Positions 14,642 through 23,256 of a DNA stretch of 39,730 bases are shown here, piece after piece (within the stretch, counting starts at the first letter, position 1; every line of letters begins with the position of its first letter). Both the position numbers and the translations under genes were made by a program. The notes under the pieces are model-generated. The model was not told the origin of the DNA. It did no database searches and was given only the letters and a program-made list of their open reading frames with translations. Location of the stretch: positions 1 through 39,730 of the forward strand of contig CALXHS010000137.1 in assembly GCA_944388165.1 (NCBI GenBank), written 5' to 3'. Source of the stretch: an uncultured Gemmiger sp. GTDB lineage: Bacteria; Bacillota; Clostridia; Oscillospirales; Ruminococcaceae.

Positions 14642-16706
14642 ACTGCTTTTCCAGCTCCTTCCGGGTAATTTTCAGCACGCAGGGGCGGCCATGAGGGCAG
14701 AAGGGCGGCACCGTACCGTCCAGGATCTTCTGGGCAAGGGCCAGCATTTCTTCGGCATTGGTCTTGTCCCCTGCCTTGATGGCGGCTCGGCAGGCAATGG
14801 AATGGAGCACCCACTCGGTCTTTTCCCGCAAAGCGTCGCGGGCACCATTCTGCAGGTGCGCTGCCAGTTCCAGCAGCATATCTCCCACATCGTCCACCGG
14901 CACGTCCGCAGGCACCGCCCGCACGATCACCGTGGGGCCGCCGTAATCCTCCACCTCAATGCCTGCATTCTGCAAAAGTTCCTGATTCTGCAGAACGGCC
15001 AGCTTTTCCTGGGCGCTCATGTTGACCTGCACCGGCATCAGCAGCATCTGCGCCGGGACGTTGCCGTAATCCCGGGACAGTCTTTCAAAAAGGATACGTT
15101 CATGGGCGGCGTGCTTATCAATCAGGCACAGTTCCCCGTCACGTTCGGTAATGATATAGGTTTTGAACACCTCACCCACCAGACGCAGGGGCGTGCTGGC
15201 CGGTTCCGGATCAAAGGTGGTCTGCTCCACGTTTTCCGCAGGAAGCGCACTGAGCGCGTGCTTTGTCACTTCCCGTTCTTCCGGAATGTCCTCTGCCGGT
15301 TTTTCTCTAGGCTCGGCAGGAACCGGAGTGGGCGTCTTTTCTTCCCTCTCCGGCTGCGCCACAGGCTCCGGTGCAGACACCGGAGGCGTGGGCTTACTGC
15401 CCGGCAGATCCGGAAGGATATCCAGCACAGATTCAGAAGAAACCGGCATGGATTCCAGAGATACTTCCCCCTGCGGATGGACCGGCCCGGTCAGTCCGGG
15501 CACTGTTTTCGGGGCAACGCCCGCGGTCATGCGGTTCAGTGCCCGGTATTCCGCCGCTGACAGGGTGGCGAAATGCTTCTGGGGCTGGGGTGCCGCAGGA
15601 CGGGCAGGAACCGCCGCAGGTGCAGACATAGCGGGCTTGGGCTGTGCCGCCTTGGGAGGCTCAGCTTCGGCTTCCTCAGGGGCCTTATGCCCCAGTTCAA
15701 AGCGGCATTCGCCGCTGCCCGGGGTGGTCAGTGCCGAGCGTACCGCCCGGTACACCGTGTCGAACACGTCGCTTTCCCGGGCGAAGCGGATCTCGGTCTT
15801 GGCGGGGTGCACGTTGACATCCACCAGTTCCGCCGGCATATCCAGCATAAGGATAGCACCGGGGAAGCGCCCCTGCATCAGAGTTCCCTTGTAGGCATTT
15901 TCCAGGCCCGCCATCATGGTGCGATTTTTGACATAGCGGCCGTTGACATAAAAATGCTGGGCGCTGCGGGAGGCGCGGCAAGCCCGGGGCGGCGTAACCA
16001 GCCCGCGGATCTTGTAAACGCCGTTGTCCCCTTCCAGCTCCAGCAGATCCCGGGAAAAGTCCCGTCCCAGCACCGCATAGGCAGCACTGCGCAAGGAACC
16101 GTCGCCAGGGGTGACAAACTGCTGCTTGCCGTCCCGCACAAAGCGGAAAGAGATTTCCGGATGAGACAAGGCCACATGCATGACGGCATCCGCCACGAAG
16201 GTACCTTCGCTCACATCCTTTTTCAGGAATTTCATGCGGGCAGGCGTGTTGTAAAACAGATCATTCACCGTGATGGTGGTTCCCCGTCCCCGGGCACCCG
16301 GTTCCAGCCCCAGGGGCTCGCCCCCTTCAATGCGATAGCAGTAGGCGAACTCGTCGGCATCGGTCTTGGTCAGCAGTTCCACCCGGGCTACACTGGCAAT
16401 GCAAGCCAGGGCCTCGCCGCGGAAGCCCAGGGTATGGATGTGATTCAGGTCATCCGCCGTGGCGATCTTGCTGGTGGCATGACGGATAAAGGCGTTCTCG
16501 ATGGATTCCGCCTCAATGCCGCTGCCGTTATCCGAGATCTGCAATTGCTGGATGCCGCCCCGCACAATGGAAAGGCTGATCTGGGTAGCACCTGCGTCGA
16601 TGGCATTTTCCAGAAGTTCCTTGGCCACCGAAGCGGGGCGCTCCACCACCTCACCTGCTGCGATGAGTTCGGCGGTATGTTTGTCCAGCACACGGATCTG
16701 TGCCAT
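14625..16706 (-). CDS. mutL: DNA mismatch repair protein MutL (endonuclease type)
   Basis: The N-terminal GHKL ATPase has LLENAIDAGA, ISDNGSGI and FRGEAL motifs (about residues 30-100) and the following transducer domain to about 330. A Pro/Ala/Glu-rich linker (about 340-500) leads to the C-terminal dimer domain. That domain keeps the metal-dependent nicking motif DQHA(x)2E(x)4E as DKHAAHERILFE (about 528-539), plus CPHGRP near 668. So this MutL should nick DNA itself, as in organisms lacking MutH. It follows mutS by 36 bases, with AGGTGA before the ATG. Length of 693 is typical. Confidence 0.94.
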   Translation of the reverse strand: MAQIRVLDKHTAELIAAGEVVERPASVAKELLENAIDAGATQISLSIVRGGIQQLQISDNGSGIEAESIENAFIRHATSKIATADDLNHIHTLGFRGEALACIASVARVELLTKTDADEFAYCYRIEGGEPLGLEPGARGRGTTITVNDLFYNTPARMKFLKKDVSEGTFVADAVMHVALSHPEISFRFVRDGKQQFVTPGDGSLRSAAYAVLGRDFSRDLLELEGDNGVYKIRGLVTPPRACRASRSAQHFYVNGRYVKNRTMMAGLENAYKGTLMQGRFPGAILMLDMPAELVDVNVHPAKTEIRFARESDVFDTVYRAVRSALTTPGSGECRFELGHKAPEEAEAEPPKAAQPKPAMSAPAAVPARPAAPQPQKHFATLSAAEYRALNRMTAGVAPKTVPGLTGPVHPQGEVSLESMPVSSESVLDILPDLPGSKPTPPVSAPEPVAQPEREEKTPTPVPAEPREKPAEDIPEEREVTKHALSALPAENVEQTTFDPEPASTPLRLVGEVFKTYIITERDGELCLIDKHAAHERILFERLSRDYGNVPAQMLLMPVQVNMSAQEKLAVLQNQELLQNAGIEVEDYGGPTVIVRAVPADVPVDDVGDMLLELAAHLQNGARDALREKTEWVLHSIACRAAIKAGDKTNAEEMLALAQKILDGTVPPFCPHGRPCVLKITRKELEKQFGRLA

Positions 16707-16742
16707 GATCGTTCACCTGCCTTGTCTATGGGAAAAGCGCGT

Positions 16743-19355
16743 TTATTTCAGCGCTTGTTTCAGTTCATACAAAAAGTTCAGTGCTTCCAGCGGCGTCAAG
16801 GTTTCCACGTCGATCTGGTGCAGTTTGTCCACCACTTCGCTGGGAACAGCGGGGTTGTTGTAAGCTTCCACCGTTTCAAAGTCCAGCTGCATGGAAGTAT
16901 TGGCCCCCGGCGCGGTGGCTTCCAGCTGGCGCAGGACCTTGTGGGCACGCTTGATGACGGCATCCGGCAGTCCGGCCAGTTTGGCCACTTCGATACCGTA
17001 GCTGTCATCCGCGGGCCCCGCCACAATGCGCCGCAGGAAGGTGATGTCCTCTCCACGCTTCTTCACCGCAATGTTGTAGTTCTTGACCCCGTATACATCC
17101 TTATCCATGCTGGTCAGTTCATGGTAATGGGTGGCAAACAGGGTTTTGCAGCCGATGTTGTCGCAGATGTATTCTACCACCGCCCGGGCGATGCTCATGC
17201 CGTCAAAGGTCGAAGTGCCCCGGCTGATCTCGTCCAGGATCACCAGACTGGATTTGGTGGCGTTGCGCAAAATCTCGGCCACTTCGGTCATCTCCACCAT
17301 GAAGGTGGACTGCCCGGCAGCCAGGTCGTCGGAAGCGCCCACACGGGTGAAGATGGCATCCACCACGCCAACCCGGCACTGGGCAGCCGGCACAAAACTG
17401 CCGATCTGGGCCATCAGCGCGATGAGGGCGTTCTGCCGCATGTACGTGGATTTACCGGCCATGTTGGGACCGGTGATAATGAGCATCCGGTTGTCCCCTT
17501 CATCCAGGGTGGTATCGTTGGGAACGAACAGTCTGTTTTTCAGCATCTGCTCAATGACGGGGTGCCGTCCCTCGGCAATGTCCAGCACGTCGCTGTCATC
17601 CACCGTGGGCTTGACATAGTTGTTCTGCACCGCTGCTTCGGCAAAGGAAGCCAGCACGTCCAGCTGGGCCACCGCAGTGGCGGTGCGCTGGATGCGCAGC
17701 AGCTGAGCGGAAATATCGCTGAGCAGGTCGGAGAAAAGCTGATGTTCCAGCGCCAGCAGCCGTTCATTGGCCCCCAGGATCTTGTTTTCCAGTTCCTTCA
17801 GTTCGGGGGTGATGTACCGTTCGCCGGTGGTCAGGGTCTGCTTGCGGGTAAAAGTTTCGGGCACGCTGCCCAGATAACTGCGGCTGACCTCAATATAGTA
17901 GCCGAACACCTTGTTGAAGCCGATCTTCAGCTTGGGAATGCCGGTCTGCTGGCGCAGGTCGGCTTCCAGCTGAGAAAGCACACCCTTGCCGCCGTGCATG
18001 ATGTCCCGCAGTTCATCCACTTCGGCGTTGTAGCCTTCCCGGATGGCCCCGCCATCCTTGAGGTTGGCCGGGGGATCGTCCACTAGCGCCCGGGTGACCT
18101 TGTCCAGAATATCTTCCAGCGGGTCCACCGCATTGGCCAGATCGTCCAGCAGCTTGGCCCCTGCCGCGGCTGCCTGTTCCTTGACCTGGGGCAGTCGCTG
18201 GCAGGTATCCCCCAGAGCTTTTACTTCCCGGGGCGTGGCAGAACCATAGAGGATACGGGTGGTCAGGCGCTCGATGTCGAACACATGGGAAAGCGCTTCT
18301 TTCAGTTCAGCACGGCCCACATTGGCGTTGTACAGGGCGTCCACCGCATCCAGCCGTTCATTGATGATCTTGCTGTCCACCAGCGGCTGCTCGATCCAGG
18401 AGCGCAGCATGCGCTTGCCCATGGAAGTCTCAGTCTTGTCCAGCACCCACAGCAGAGTGCCTTTCTTTTCCCGGCCGCGCATGGTCTCGGTCAGTTCCAG
18501 ATTGGCCCGGGTCACGGCGGAAAGGCGCATATACTGGGCATCGGCGTAATTCTGCACCGCCTTGATGCGCTCGGTGCCATGTTTCTGGGTCTCGTACAGG
18601 TAACCCAGCAGAGCACCGAAAGCCTGGGGCACGAACCCGTCCGGTGCAAAGCCGCAGGTCTTGTTCCAGTCGGCGCCGAACTGCCGGGTGAGCATACTGT
18701 CAATGACCACCTGCTTGTAGCAGTCATCCTCCCGCAGTTCCACCAGGGCGTTGGTATGCTGCTTGATATAGTTGGTCAGGTCTTTCAGATCCAGCACAGC
18801 CGGGTTGATGAGGATTTCGCTGGGCATGTAGCGGCACAGCTCGGTAATGAGCGCACCGCCCATCTTCTCGCTGTGCAGTTCGGTGGCATAGGCTTCACCG
18901 GTAGAGATATCGGCAAAGCAGATGCCCGCCTTCCAGCCGCCGCGCACACGCTTGGCGTAGATGGAGCAAAGATAGTTGTTCTTGTCCTCCGCCAGCATGC
19001 TGCTTTCAATGACGGTACCCGGCGTGACCACCCGGATGATATCCCGCTTGACCACCCCCTTGGCGGTGGCGGGGTCCTCCATCTGTTCGCAGATGGCCAC
19101 CTTATACCCTTTGGCAATGAGGCGGGCCACGTAAATCTCATAGGAATGGAAGGGCACACCGCACATGGGGGCCCGCTCCTCCTGGCCGCAGGCCTTGCCG
19201 GTCAGGGTCAGTTCCAGTTCGCGCGAAGCCGTCAGCGCATCATCATAAAACATCTCGTAGAAATCCCCTACACGGTAGAAAAGGATCTCATTGGGATGCT
19301 GCTTTTTGATATCAAAATACTGCTGCATCATGGGCGATACGTTTTGTCCGGCCAT
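16743..19355 (-). CDS. mutS: DNA mismatch repair protein MutS
   Basis: MutS binds mispaired bases and small loops and starts repair with MutL. The mismatch-reading motif GDFYEMF (about residues 26-32) has the stacking Phe and the Glu. The ATPase has Walker A GPNMAGKST (about 624-632) and Walker B VILDEISRGTSTFDG. The helix-turn-helix end that holds the dimer is complete. At 870 residues it is full length. AGGAG lies 8 bases before the ATG. It is followed by mutL in the same direction and preceded by the RicF-like gene, so repair and tRNA-modification genes share a transcript. Confidence 0.95.
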   Translation of the reverse strand: MAGQNVSPMMQQYFDIKKQHPNEILFYRVGDFYEMFYDDALTASRELELTLTGKACGQEERAPMCGVPFHSYEIYVARLIAKGYKVAICEQMEDPATAKGVVKRDIIRVVTPGTVIESSMLAEDKNNYLCSIYAKRVRGGWKAGICFADISTGEAYATELHSEKMGGALITELCRYMPSEILINPAVLDLKDLTNYIKQHTNALVELREDDCYKQVVIDSMLTRQFGADWNKTCGFAPDGFVPQAFGALLGYLYETQKHGTERIKAVQNYADAQYMRLSAVTRANLELTETMRGREKKGTLLWVLDKTETSMGKRMLRSWIEQPLVDSKIINERLDAVDALYNANVGRAELKEALSHVFDIERLTTRILYGSATPREVKALGDTCQRLPQVKEQAAAAGAKLLDDLANAVDPLEDILDKVTRALVDDPPANLKDGGAIREGYNAEVDELRDIMHGGKGVLSQLEADLRQQTGIPKLKIGFNKVFGYYIEVSRSYLGSVPETFTRKQTLTTGERYITPELKELENKILGANERLLALEHQLFSDLLSDISAQLLRIQRTATAVAQLDVLASFAEAAVQNNYVKPTVDDSDVLDIAEGRHPVIEQMLKNRLFVPNDTTLDEGDNRMLIITGPNMAGKSTYMRQNALIALMAQIGSFVPAAQCRVGVVDAIFTRVGASDDLAAGQSTFMVEMTEVAEILRNATKSSLVILDEISRGTSTFDGMSIARAVVEYICDNIGCKTLFATHYHELTSMDKDVYGVKNYNIAVKKRGEDITFLRRIVAGPADDSYGIEVAKLAGLPDAVIKRAHKVLRQLEATAPGANTSMQLDFETVEAYNNPAVPSEVVDKLHQIDVETLTPLEALNFLYELKQALK

Positions 19356-19409
19356 GCTTCACACTCCTGATTCTTGTACGGTGACCTTGTGTTTCGGGGG
19401 TAACAGTGC

Positions 19410-19817
19410 TCAGTGGCAGCCGCCGCAGGTGGCGCAGCTGCCGGTGCAGCCGCCTTGGGGCGGGTTCACGGTAATGGGATCGCCGACGATCATGGCGGTG
19501 GTGATGATGGCATCAATGTGGCTGACCAGAGCCTCGCACTCCGCCTTGGCGGTGTTGTAGCGCACCATGCCCTCGCTGGCCATGATCTGGCTGTACAGAT
19601 CGTTCACACGCTTGTTCAGTTCCGCCACGCGCTCGTGATCAGGAGCGCTCTTGGAAGTTTCGTTGTTCAGATCCAGGCGGGCCAGGTTGAATTCGCCAAT
19701 CAGGCCCTGCAGTTCCTGGTCCATGTCGTTTTCACGGCGGGCAGCGTCCAGTTCCAGATAACGGGGGTCGGTCTGCATAGCAACAGCGGCTTTTTTGAAA
19801 AGATCAATGCAATCCAT
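19410..19817 (-). CDS. ylbF: RicF/YlbF-like protein with four-cysteine tail
   Basis: The 135-residue protein is mostly helical, with the YlbF/YmcA-family (Com_YlbF) pattern: DLFKKAAVAMQTDPRYLEL at the start and a long helix pair in the middle. The last residues form a Cys-rich tail, Cys124, 128, 131 and 134, then His135. In Bacillus the related RicA-RicF-RicT complex carries Fe-S clusters and affects RNA processing, biofilm and competence. Cysteines in the tail of RicF act as cluster ligands, as I recall. Here it sits directly after miaB, itself an Fe-S enzyme. GAAGGAG stands 7 bases before the ATG. Whether it is RicF or RicA-like is not resolved. Confidence 0.8.
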   Translation of the reverse strand: MDCIDLFKKAAVAMQTDPRYLELDAARRENDMDQELQGLIGEFNLARLDLNNETSKSAPDHERVAELNKRVNDLYSQIMASEGMVRYNTAKAECEALVSHIDAIITTAMIVGDPITVNPPQGGCTGSCATCGGCH

Positions 19818-19874
19818 GATAAATCTCCTTCAGTTTTGTATTCTGTATCATTAAAGTATGGGGTTCGTGAACTC

Positions 19875-21260
19875 TCATTCGCACCGTTCCCCCAGCAGCA
19901 GCGCTGCACGGGAACCGGTCAGGCGTACCTGGGCATACTGTCCGATGAGGTCTTCGCTTCCCGAAAACTCCACCACCAGGTTGTTGTCCAGGCGGCCGTT
20001 GAGGGTGCCTTCCAGACGGCCGGAGCCTTCCACCAGCACCCGCACGGTCTGGCCAACCAGCTGGGCAATGGCCGCAAAGGCCACCCGCTCCTGGGTACGC
20101 AGCAGACGGTCCATCCGCTCGGTTTTCTCTTCCCGGGTGATGGGGTCTTCCATCTTGGCGGCAGGGGTGCCTTCCCGCTTGGAATAAATGAAGGTGAACA
20201 GTTGCATATAGCCCACATCCTCCACCAGTTCCAGCGTCTTCTGGAAGTCTTCCTCCGTCTCGCCGGGGAAGCCCACGATGATATCGCTGGAGAAGGTAAC
20301 GCCGGGAATCTTCTTGCGGGCGTAACCGATCAGTTCCCGGTACTGCTCCGCCGTGTAATGGCGGTTCATCTGCTGCAGCAGCCGGTCGCTGCCGGACTGC
20401 ACCGGCAGATGGATATGCTTGCACAGATGGGGCTGGGCGGCGATGGTATCGATCAGCTTATGGCTGGCATCCTTGGGATGGCTGGTCATAAAGCGGATCT
20501 GGTAATCCCCCGGCACCTGGCACAGAAGATTGAGCAGATCGGCAAAGTCGATGGACTCAGCCAGCCCCTTGCCGTAGCTGTTCACGTTCTGCCCCAGCAG
20601 GGTGATTTCTTTATACCCCTGCTCGATCAGCTGCTTGAATTCAGCCAGGATATCGCCAGGCTCACGGCTGCGTTCCCGTCCGCGCACATAGGGCACGATG
20701 CAGTAGGTGCAGAAGTTATCGCACCCGTACATAATAGGCAGCCAGGCCCGGAACCCGGAATCTCGGCGAATGGGCAGATCCTCCACCACCGCGTTGCGGC
20801 TGTGGGGATCTTCCAGATAGCGCTTGCCCCGGCGGAACCGCTCGGCCAGCATAGAGGGCAGACGGTCGATGCCGTCCACACCAAACACCAGATCCACGTA
20901 CGGATAGCTCTTGCGCAGCTTGTCCACGATGTGCTGCTGCTGGGCCATACATCCGCAGACGCCGATAACCAGCCGTGGGTTCTTCTCCTTCAGTTTTTTC
21001 AGCGCACCCACATTGCCGAACACCCGCTGTTCGGCGTGTTCGCGCACAGCGCAGGTGTTGAACAGGATCAGGTCAGCCTGCTCCACATTTTCACACAGCC
21101 CGAAGCCCACATCCATCAGAACGCCGCGGATCTTTTCGCCGTCGTTGACATTCTGCTGGCAGCCGAAGCTGTGCACATACGCCAGAGGCGGCGCATCCCG
21201 GTATACCGACGCGATCACGGCAGCCGCCTGTGCGTCGTGTGTATAGGTCAGTTTTTCCAA
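19875..21260 (-). CDS. miaB: tRNA-2-methylthio-N6-dimethylallyladenosine synthase
   Basis: MiaB adds a methylthio group to i6A37 of tRNA. The N-terminal UPF0004 domain has its three Cys in FGCQQN, NTCAVRE and CGCMAQQ, which bind an auxiliary 4Fe-4S cluster. The radical-SAM motif CxxxCxxC is in GCDNFCTYCIVPYVRGRE (about residues 178-195). The C-terminal TRAM domain ends the protein. The start is TTG at 21260, with AGGAG 7 bases before it. It has its own promoter, TTGTAC-17-TATACT, facing away from the flavodoxin-type gene. MiaA, the enzyme for the preceding step, is encoded further down the same run. Confidence 0.94.
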   Translation of the reverse strand: MEKLTYTHDAQAAAVIASVYRDAPPLAYVHSFGCQQNVNDGEKIRGVLMDVGFGLCENVEQADLILFNTCAVREHAEQRVFGNVGALKKLKEKNPRLVIGVCGCMAQQQHIVDKLRKSYPYVDLVFGVDGIDRLPSMLAERFRRGKRYLEDPHSRNAVVEDLPIRRDSGFRAWLPIMYGCDNFCTYCIVPYVRGRERSREPGDILAEFKQLIEQGYKEITLLGQNVNSYGKGLAESIDFADLLNLLCQVPGDYQIRFMTSHPKDASHKLIDTIAAQPHLCKHIHLPVQSGSDRLLQQMNRHYTAEQYRELIGYARKKIPGVTFSSDIIVGFPGETEEDFQKTLELVEDVGYMQLFTFIYSKREGTPAAKMEDPITREEKTERMDRLLRTQERVAFAAIAQLVGQTVRVLVEGSGRLEGTLNGRLDNNLVVEFSGSEDLIGQYAQVRLTGSRAALLLGERCE

Positions 21261-21319
21261 AATCGATCTCCTGCCATTGCATTAGGTTCAAATGGGCATA
21301 CGCCCAGATATACCATATT

Positions 21320-21348
21320 AGTATATCGCACGACCCCAAAAAGTACAA
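21320..21348 (-). promoter_or_regulatory. Promoter of the miaB-ylbF-mutS-mutL-miaA run
   Basis: On the minus strand TTGTAC (21348-21343), 17 bases and TATACT (21325-21320). It is the only clear promoter seen for this gene run. Confidence 0.72.
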
Positions 21349-21387
21349 GATGTATCCCGAAGGATTTTTTTATGCCTTTCCTCCGTC

Positions 21388-21416
21388 TTGGCGAAGCAGA
21401 GTCCCGGTGCTATAAT
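21388..21416 (+). promoter_or_regulatory. Promoter of the EFR1-type gene
   Basis: TTGGCG (21388-21393), a 17-base spacer and TATAAT (21411-21416), followed by AAGGAGG and the ATG at 21444. The leader is only about 20 bases. Confidence 0.78.
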
Positions 21417-21443
21417 GGGCGCAGAAGCAAGGAGGTATGACAC

Positions 21444-22208
21444 ATGAAACTGTACAACATATTCTTCAGCCCTACCGGCGGCACCCAAAAGGTTGCTGAC
21501 GCCTTGTGCGCCGGGTTCGCTTTGCCGGTGGATACCATCGACTTGTGTAACCGGGAACTAACCTTCTCCAACTACGCCTTTACTCCGCAGGATATCTGTG
21601 TTTTCTCGGTCCCCAGCTTTGGCGGCCGCGTTCCCGCCCCCGCCGCTCATCGCATGGCCGCCATGCAAGGCGGCGGCGCCCTTGCGGTGCTGGTGGCGGT
21701 ATACGGCAACCGCGCCATTGATGATACTCTCATCGAGATGAAAGACCTGGCCGAAAAAGCAGGCTTCCGCTGTGTTGCGGCGGTTTCGGCGGTGGCGGAA
21801 CACTCCATTGCCCGCTGCTATGCCGCAGGCCGTCCGGATCAGGCAGACACGGCGGAACTGACCGCCTTCGGGCAGGCCATTGCCAAAAAACTGGAGGCCG
21901 ATCCCGACACCGGCGATCTGAACGTTCCCGGCAACCGCCCCTACCGCAATTTCGGCGGTGTGGGCATGATTCCCCTGCCCGGCGATGCCTGCACCGGCTG
22001 CGGTGTGTGTACCAAACTCTGTCCCACCGGGGCCATTTCTGCCAAAGATCCCCGGCAGGTGAATGGAGCTCTGTGCATCAGATGCATGCGCTGCGTGGCC
22101 GTCTGGCCCGAACACGACCGTCATGCCGATGCCGAGAACGTAGCCGCCACCGAAGCCAAGCTGGCCAAACTGTGCGCAGACCGCAAGGCAAACGAACTTT
22201 TCCTGTGA
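21444..22208 (+). CDS. EFR1-family flavodoxin plus ferredoxin protein
   Basis: The N-terminal part (about 1-150) is a flavodoxin-like fold with the FMN-loop FSPTGGTQKVADAL at residues 8-21. The C-terminal part is a two-cluster ferredoxin. The first site is complete: Cys183, 186, 189 and 193 (CTGCGVCTKLCP). The second has Cys211, 214 and 217, but the fourth ligand position is Trp221 (CVAVWP, codon TGG). Related proteins normally have CP there. It probably carries electrons in the anaerobic cytosol; the partner is unknown. A consensus promoter and AAGGAGG precede it. A one-base difference (TGC to TGG) could be a true change or a base-call error. Confidence 0.83.
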   Translation: MKLYNIFFSPTGGTQKVADALCAGFALPVDTIDLCNRELTFSNYAFTPQDICVFSVPSFGGRVPAPAAHRMAAMQGGGALAVLVAVYGNRAIDDTLIEMKDLAEKAGFRCVAAVSAVAEHSIARCYAAGRPDQADTAELTAFGQAIAKKLEADPDTGDLNVPGNRPYRNFGGVGMIPLPGDACTGCGVCTKLCPTGAISAKDPRQVNGALCIRCMRCVAVWPEHDRHADAENVAATEAKLAKLCADRKANELFL

Positions 22209-22244
22209 ATTTCTGCTTTTTCGCAAAAAAATCTGGCATCCCCC

Positions 22245-22275
22245 TTGACCTTATACCGACTTCATGCTTTACACT
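22245..22275 (+). promoter_or_regulatory. MerR-type promoter with 19-base spacer
   Basis: TTGACC (22245-22250) and TACACT (22270-22275) are separated by 19 bases. MerR-family activators are known to work at promoters with 19-20-base spacers by twisting the DNA. Its position right before the merR-like gene suggests self-regulation. No clean dyad is seen in the spacer. Confidence 0.6.
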
Positions 22276-22303
22276 GTGCTCGAAAGGACGGTGAACGTCG
22301 TAT

Positions 22304-23218
22304 ATGAACATCAAGGAAGCTGCCGCAAGCAGCGGTGTTTCTTCTCAGAACATCCGCTTTTATGAACGGGAAGGACTTTTGCACCCGGAACGTGACCCCA
22401 ACAATTCTTACCGCATCTATACCCAGCAGGACCTGCACGACCTCAAGCTGATCCGCATGCTGCGGATGCTGGATATGCCGTTGGAAGAAATCCGTCTGGT
22501 GCTGGAACAAAAGACGCCCATGGCCCAGGCGCTGAAAGAGCAGGAACAGCGGCTGCACGCCCGGTCAGAAGAACTGCAGGCGGCCATCCGGTTTTGCCGG
22601 GACCTGCAGGAAGATTTTCTTTCTCCGGACAATGTCGATGTAGACGCCTGCCTGCAAAAGATGGACAGCACACCGCAAGCGGGCTTCTTCACCCAGTGGG
22701 TACAGGATTATAAGCGTGTGGCTGCTGCCCATCACCGGGAGGAATTCACCTTCGTGCCGGACGGACCTGTTACCACACCGCGGGAATTTACCGATGCCCT
22801 TCTGGCCTGGGCTACCGGCTGCGGCAAAGATATCGTCATCACCAAAGAAGGCATGTACCCCCGCTTTACTCTGGACGGAGCGGAGTATGAAGCGGAACGG
22901 ATCTACCGGCGCATCGGCTTCCGTTATGTCAGTGCACCTCTGGCTGTCATCCGCTGCAGGCTGTGCGGTGCCGACGCCGGGGATGCCTCCGTCTCCCCTT
23001 CGCGCAGGCGTTTGATCCGTATTCTGCGGTGCGCCTTGCCGGGGCTGTTCCTGTTCGCCCTGATCCTTTTGCCCAATGTCGGCTGGCTCTTTGCCCCCGG
23101 GCAATCCTGGCAGGAGTATCTGACAGGCGCTGTGTTTGTGCTGGGCATGGCCGCCGTTTGCGGGCTGTCCGCCTGGTTCAACTACTACTATCACTTCAAT
23201 GACAAAACCCGGCAATAA
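22304..23218 (+). CDS. MerR-family regulator with C-terminal membrane anchor
   Basis: Residues 1-70 form a MerR winged helix: MNIKEAAASSGVSSQNIRFYEREGLL, with the second part SYRIYTQQDLHDLKLI. A dimer coiled coil follows (about 75-110). The middle (about 135-225) is a domain I do not recognise, ending in a Cys pair CRLC. A basic patch SPSRRRLIRILR precedes two membrane helices (about 243-263 and 273-295). So the regulator may be tied to the membrane. It is preceded by a 19-base-spacer promoter. The ribosome binding site is weak (AAGGACGG about 12 bases before the ATG). Ligand and other targets are unknown; the EFR1-type gene upstream and the reductase downstream are neighbours. Confidence 0.85.
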   Translation: MNIKEAAASSGVSSQNIRFYEREGLLHPERDPNNSYRIYTQQDLHDLKLIRMLRMLDMPLEEIRLVLEQKTPMAQALKEQEQRLHARSEELQAAIRFCRDLQEDFLSPDNVDVDACLQKMDSTPQAGFFTQWVQDYKRVAAAHHREEFTFVPDGPVTTPREFTDALLAWATGCGKDIVITKEGMYPRFTLDGAEYEAERIYRRIGFRYVSAPLAVIRCRLCGADAGDASVSPSRRRLIRILRCALPGLFLFALILLPNVGWLFAPGQSWQEYLTGAVFVLGMAAVCGLSAWFNYYYHFNDKTRQ

Positions 23219-23254
23219 AAAAGTCCCCGCGCCTTTTACGGCACAGGGATATTT
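23219..23254. terminator. Shared terminator between convergent merR-like and reductase genes
   Basis: GTCCCCGCGCC and GGCACAGGGA form a stem with two mismatches and the loop TTTTAC. TATTTT follows on the plus strand and AAAAA precedes it, giving a T-tract on the minus strand as well. It can end both convergent genes. Confidence 0.7.
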
Positions 23255-23256
23255 TG

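Noticed and set aside
15573..18086. A long plus-strand open frame across mutL and mutS
   Set aside because: It spans two real minus-strand genes and has shadow-like composition.
22245..22275. A clean MerR operator dyad in the promoter spacer
   Set aside because: No convincing palindrome could be drawn in the 19 bases; only the spacer length supports MerR control.
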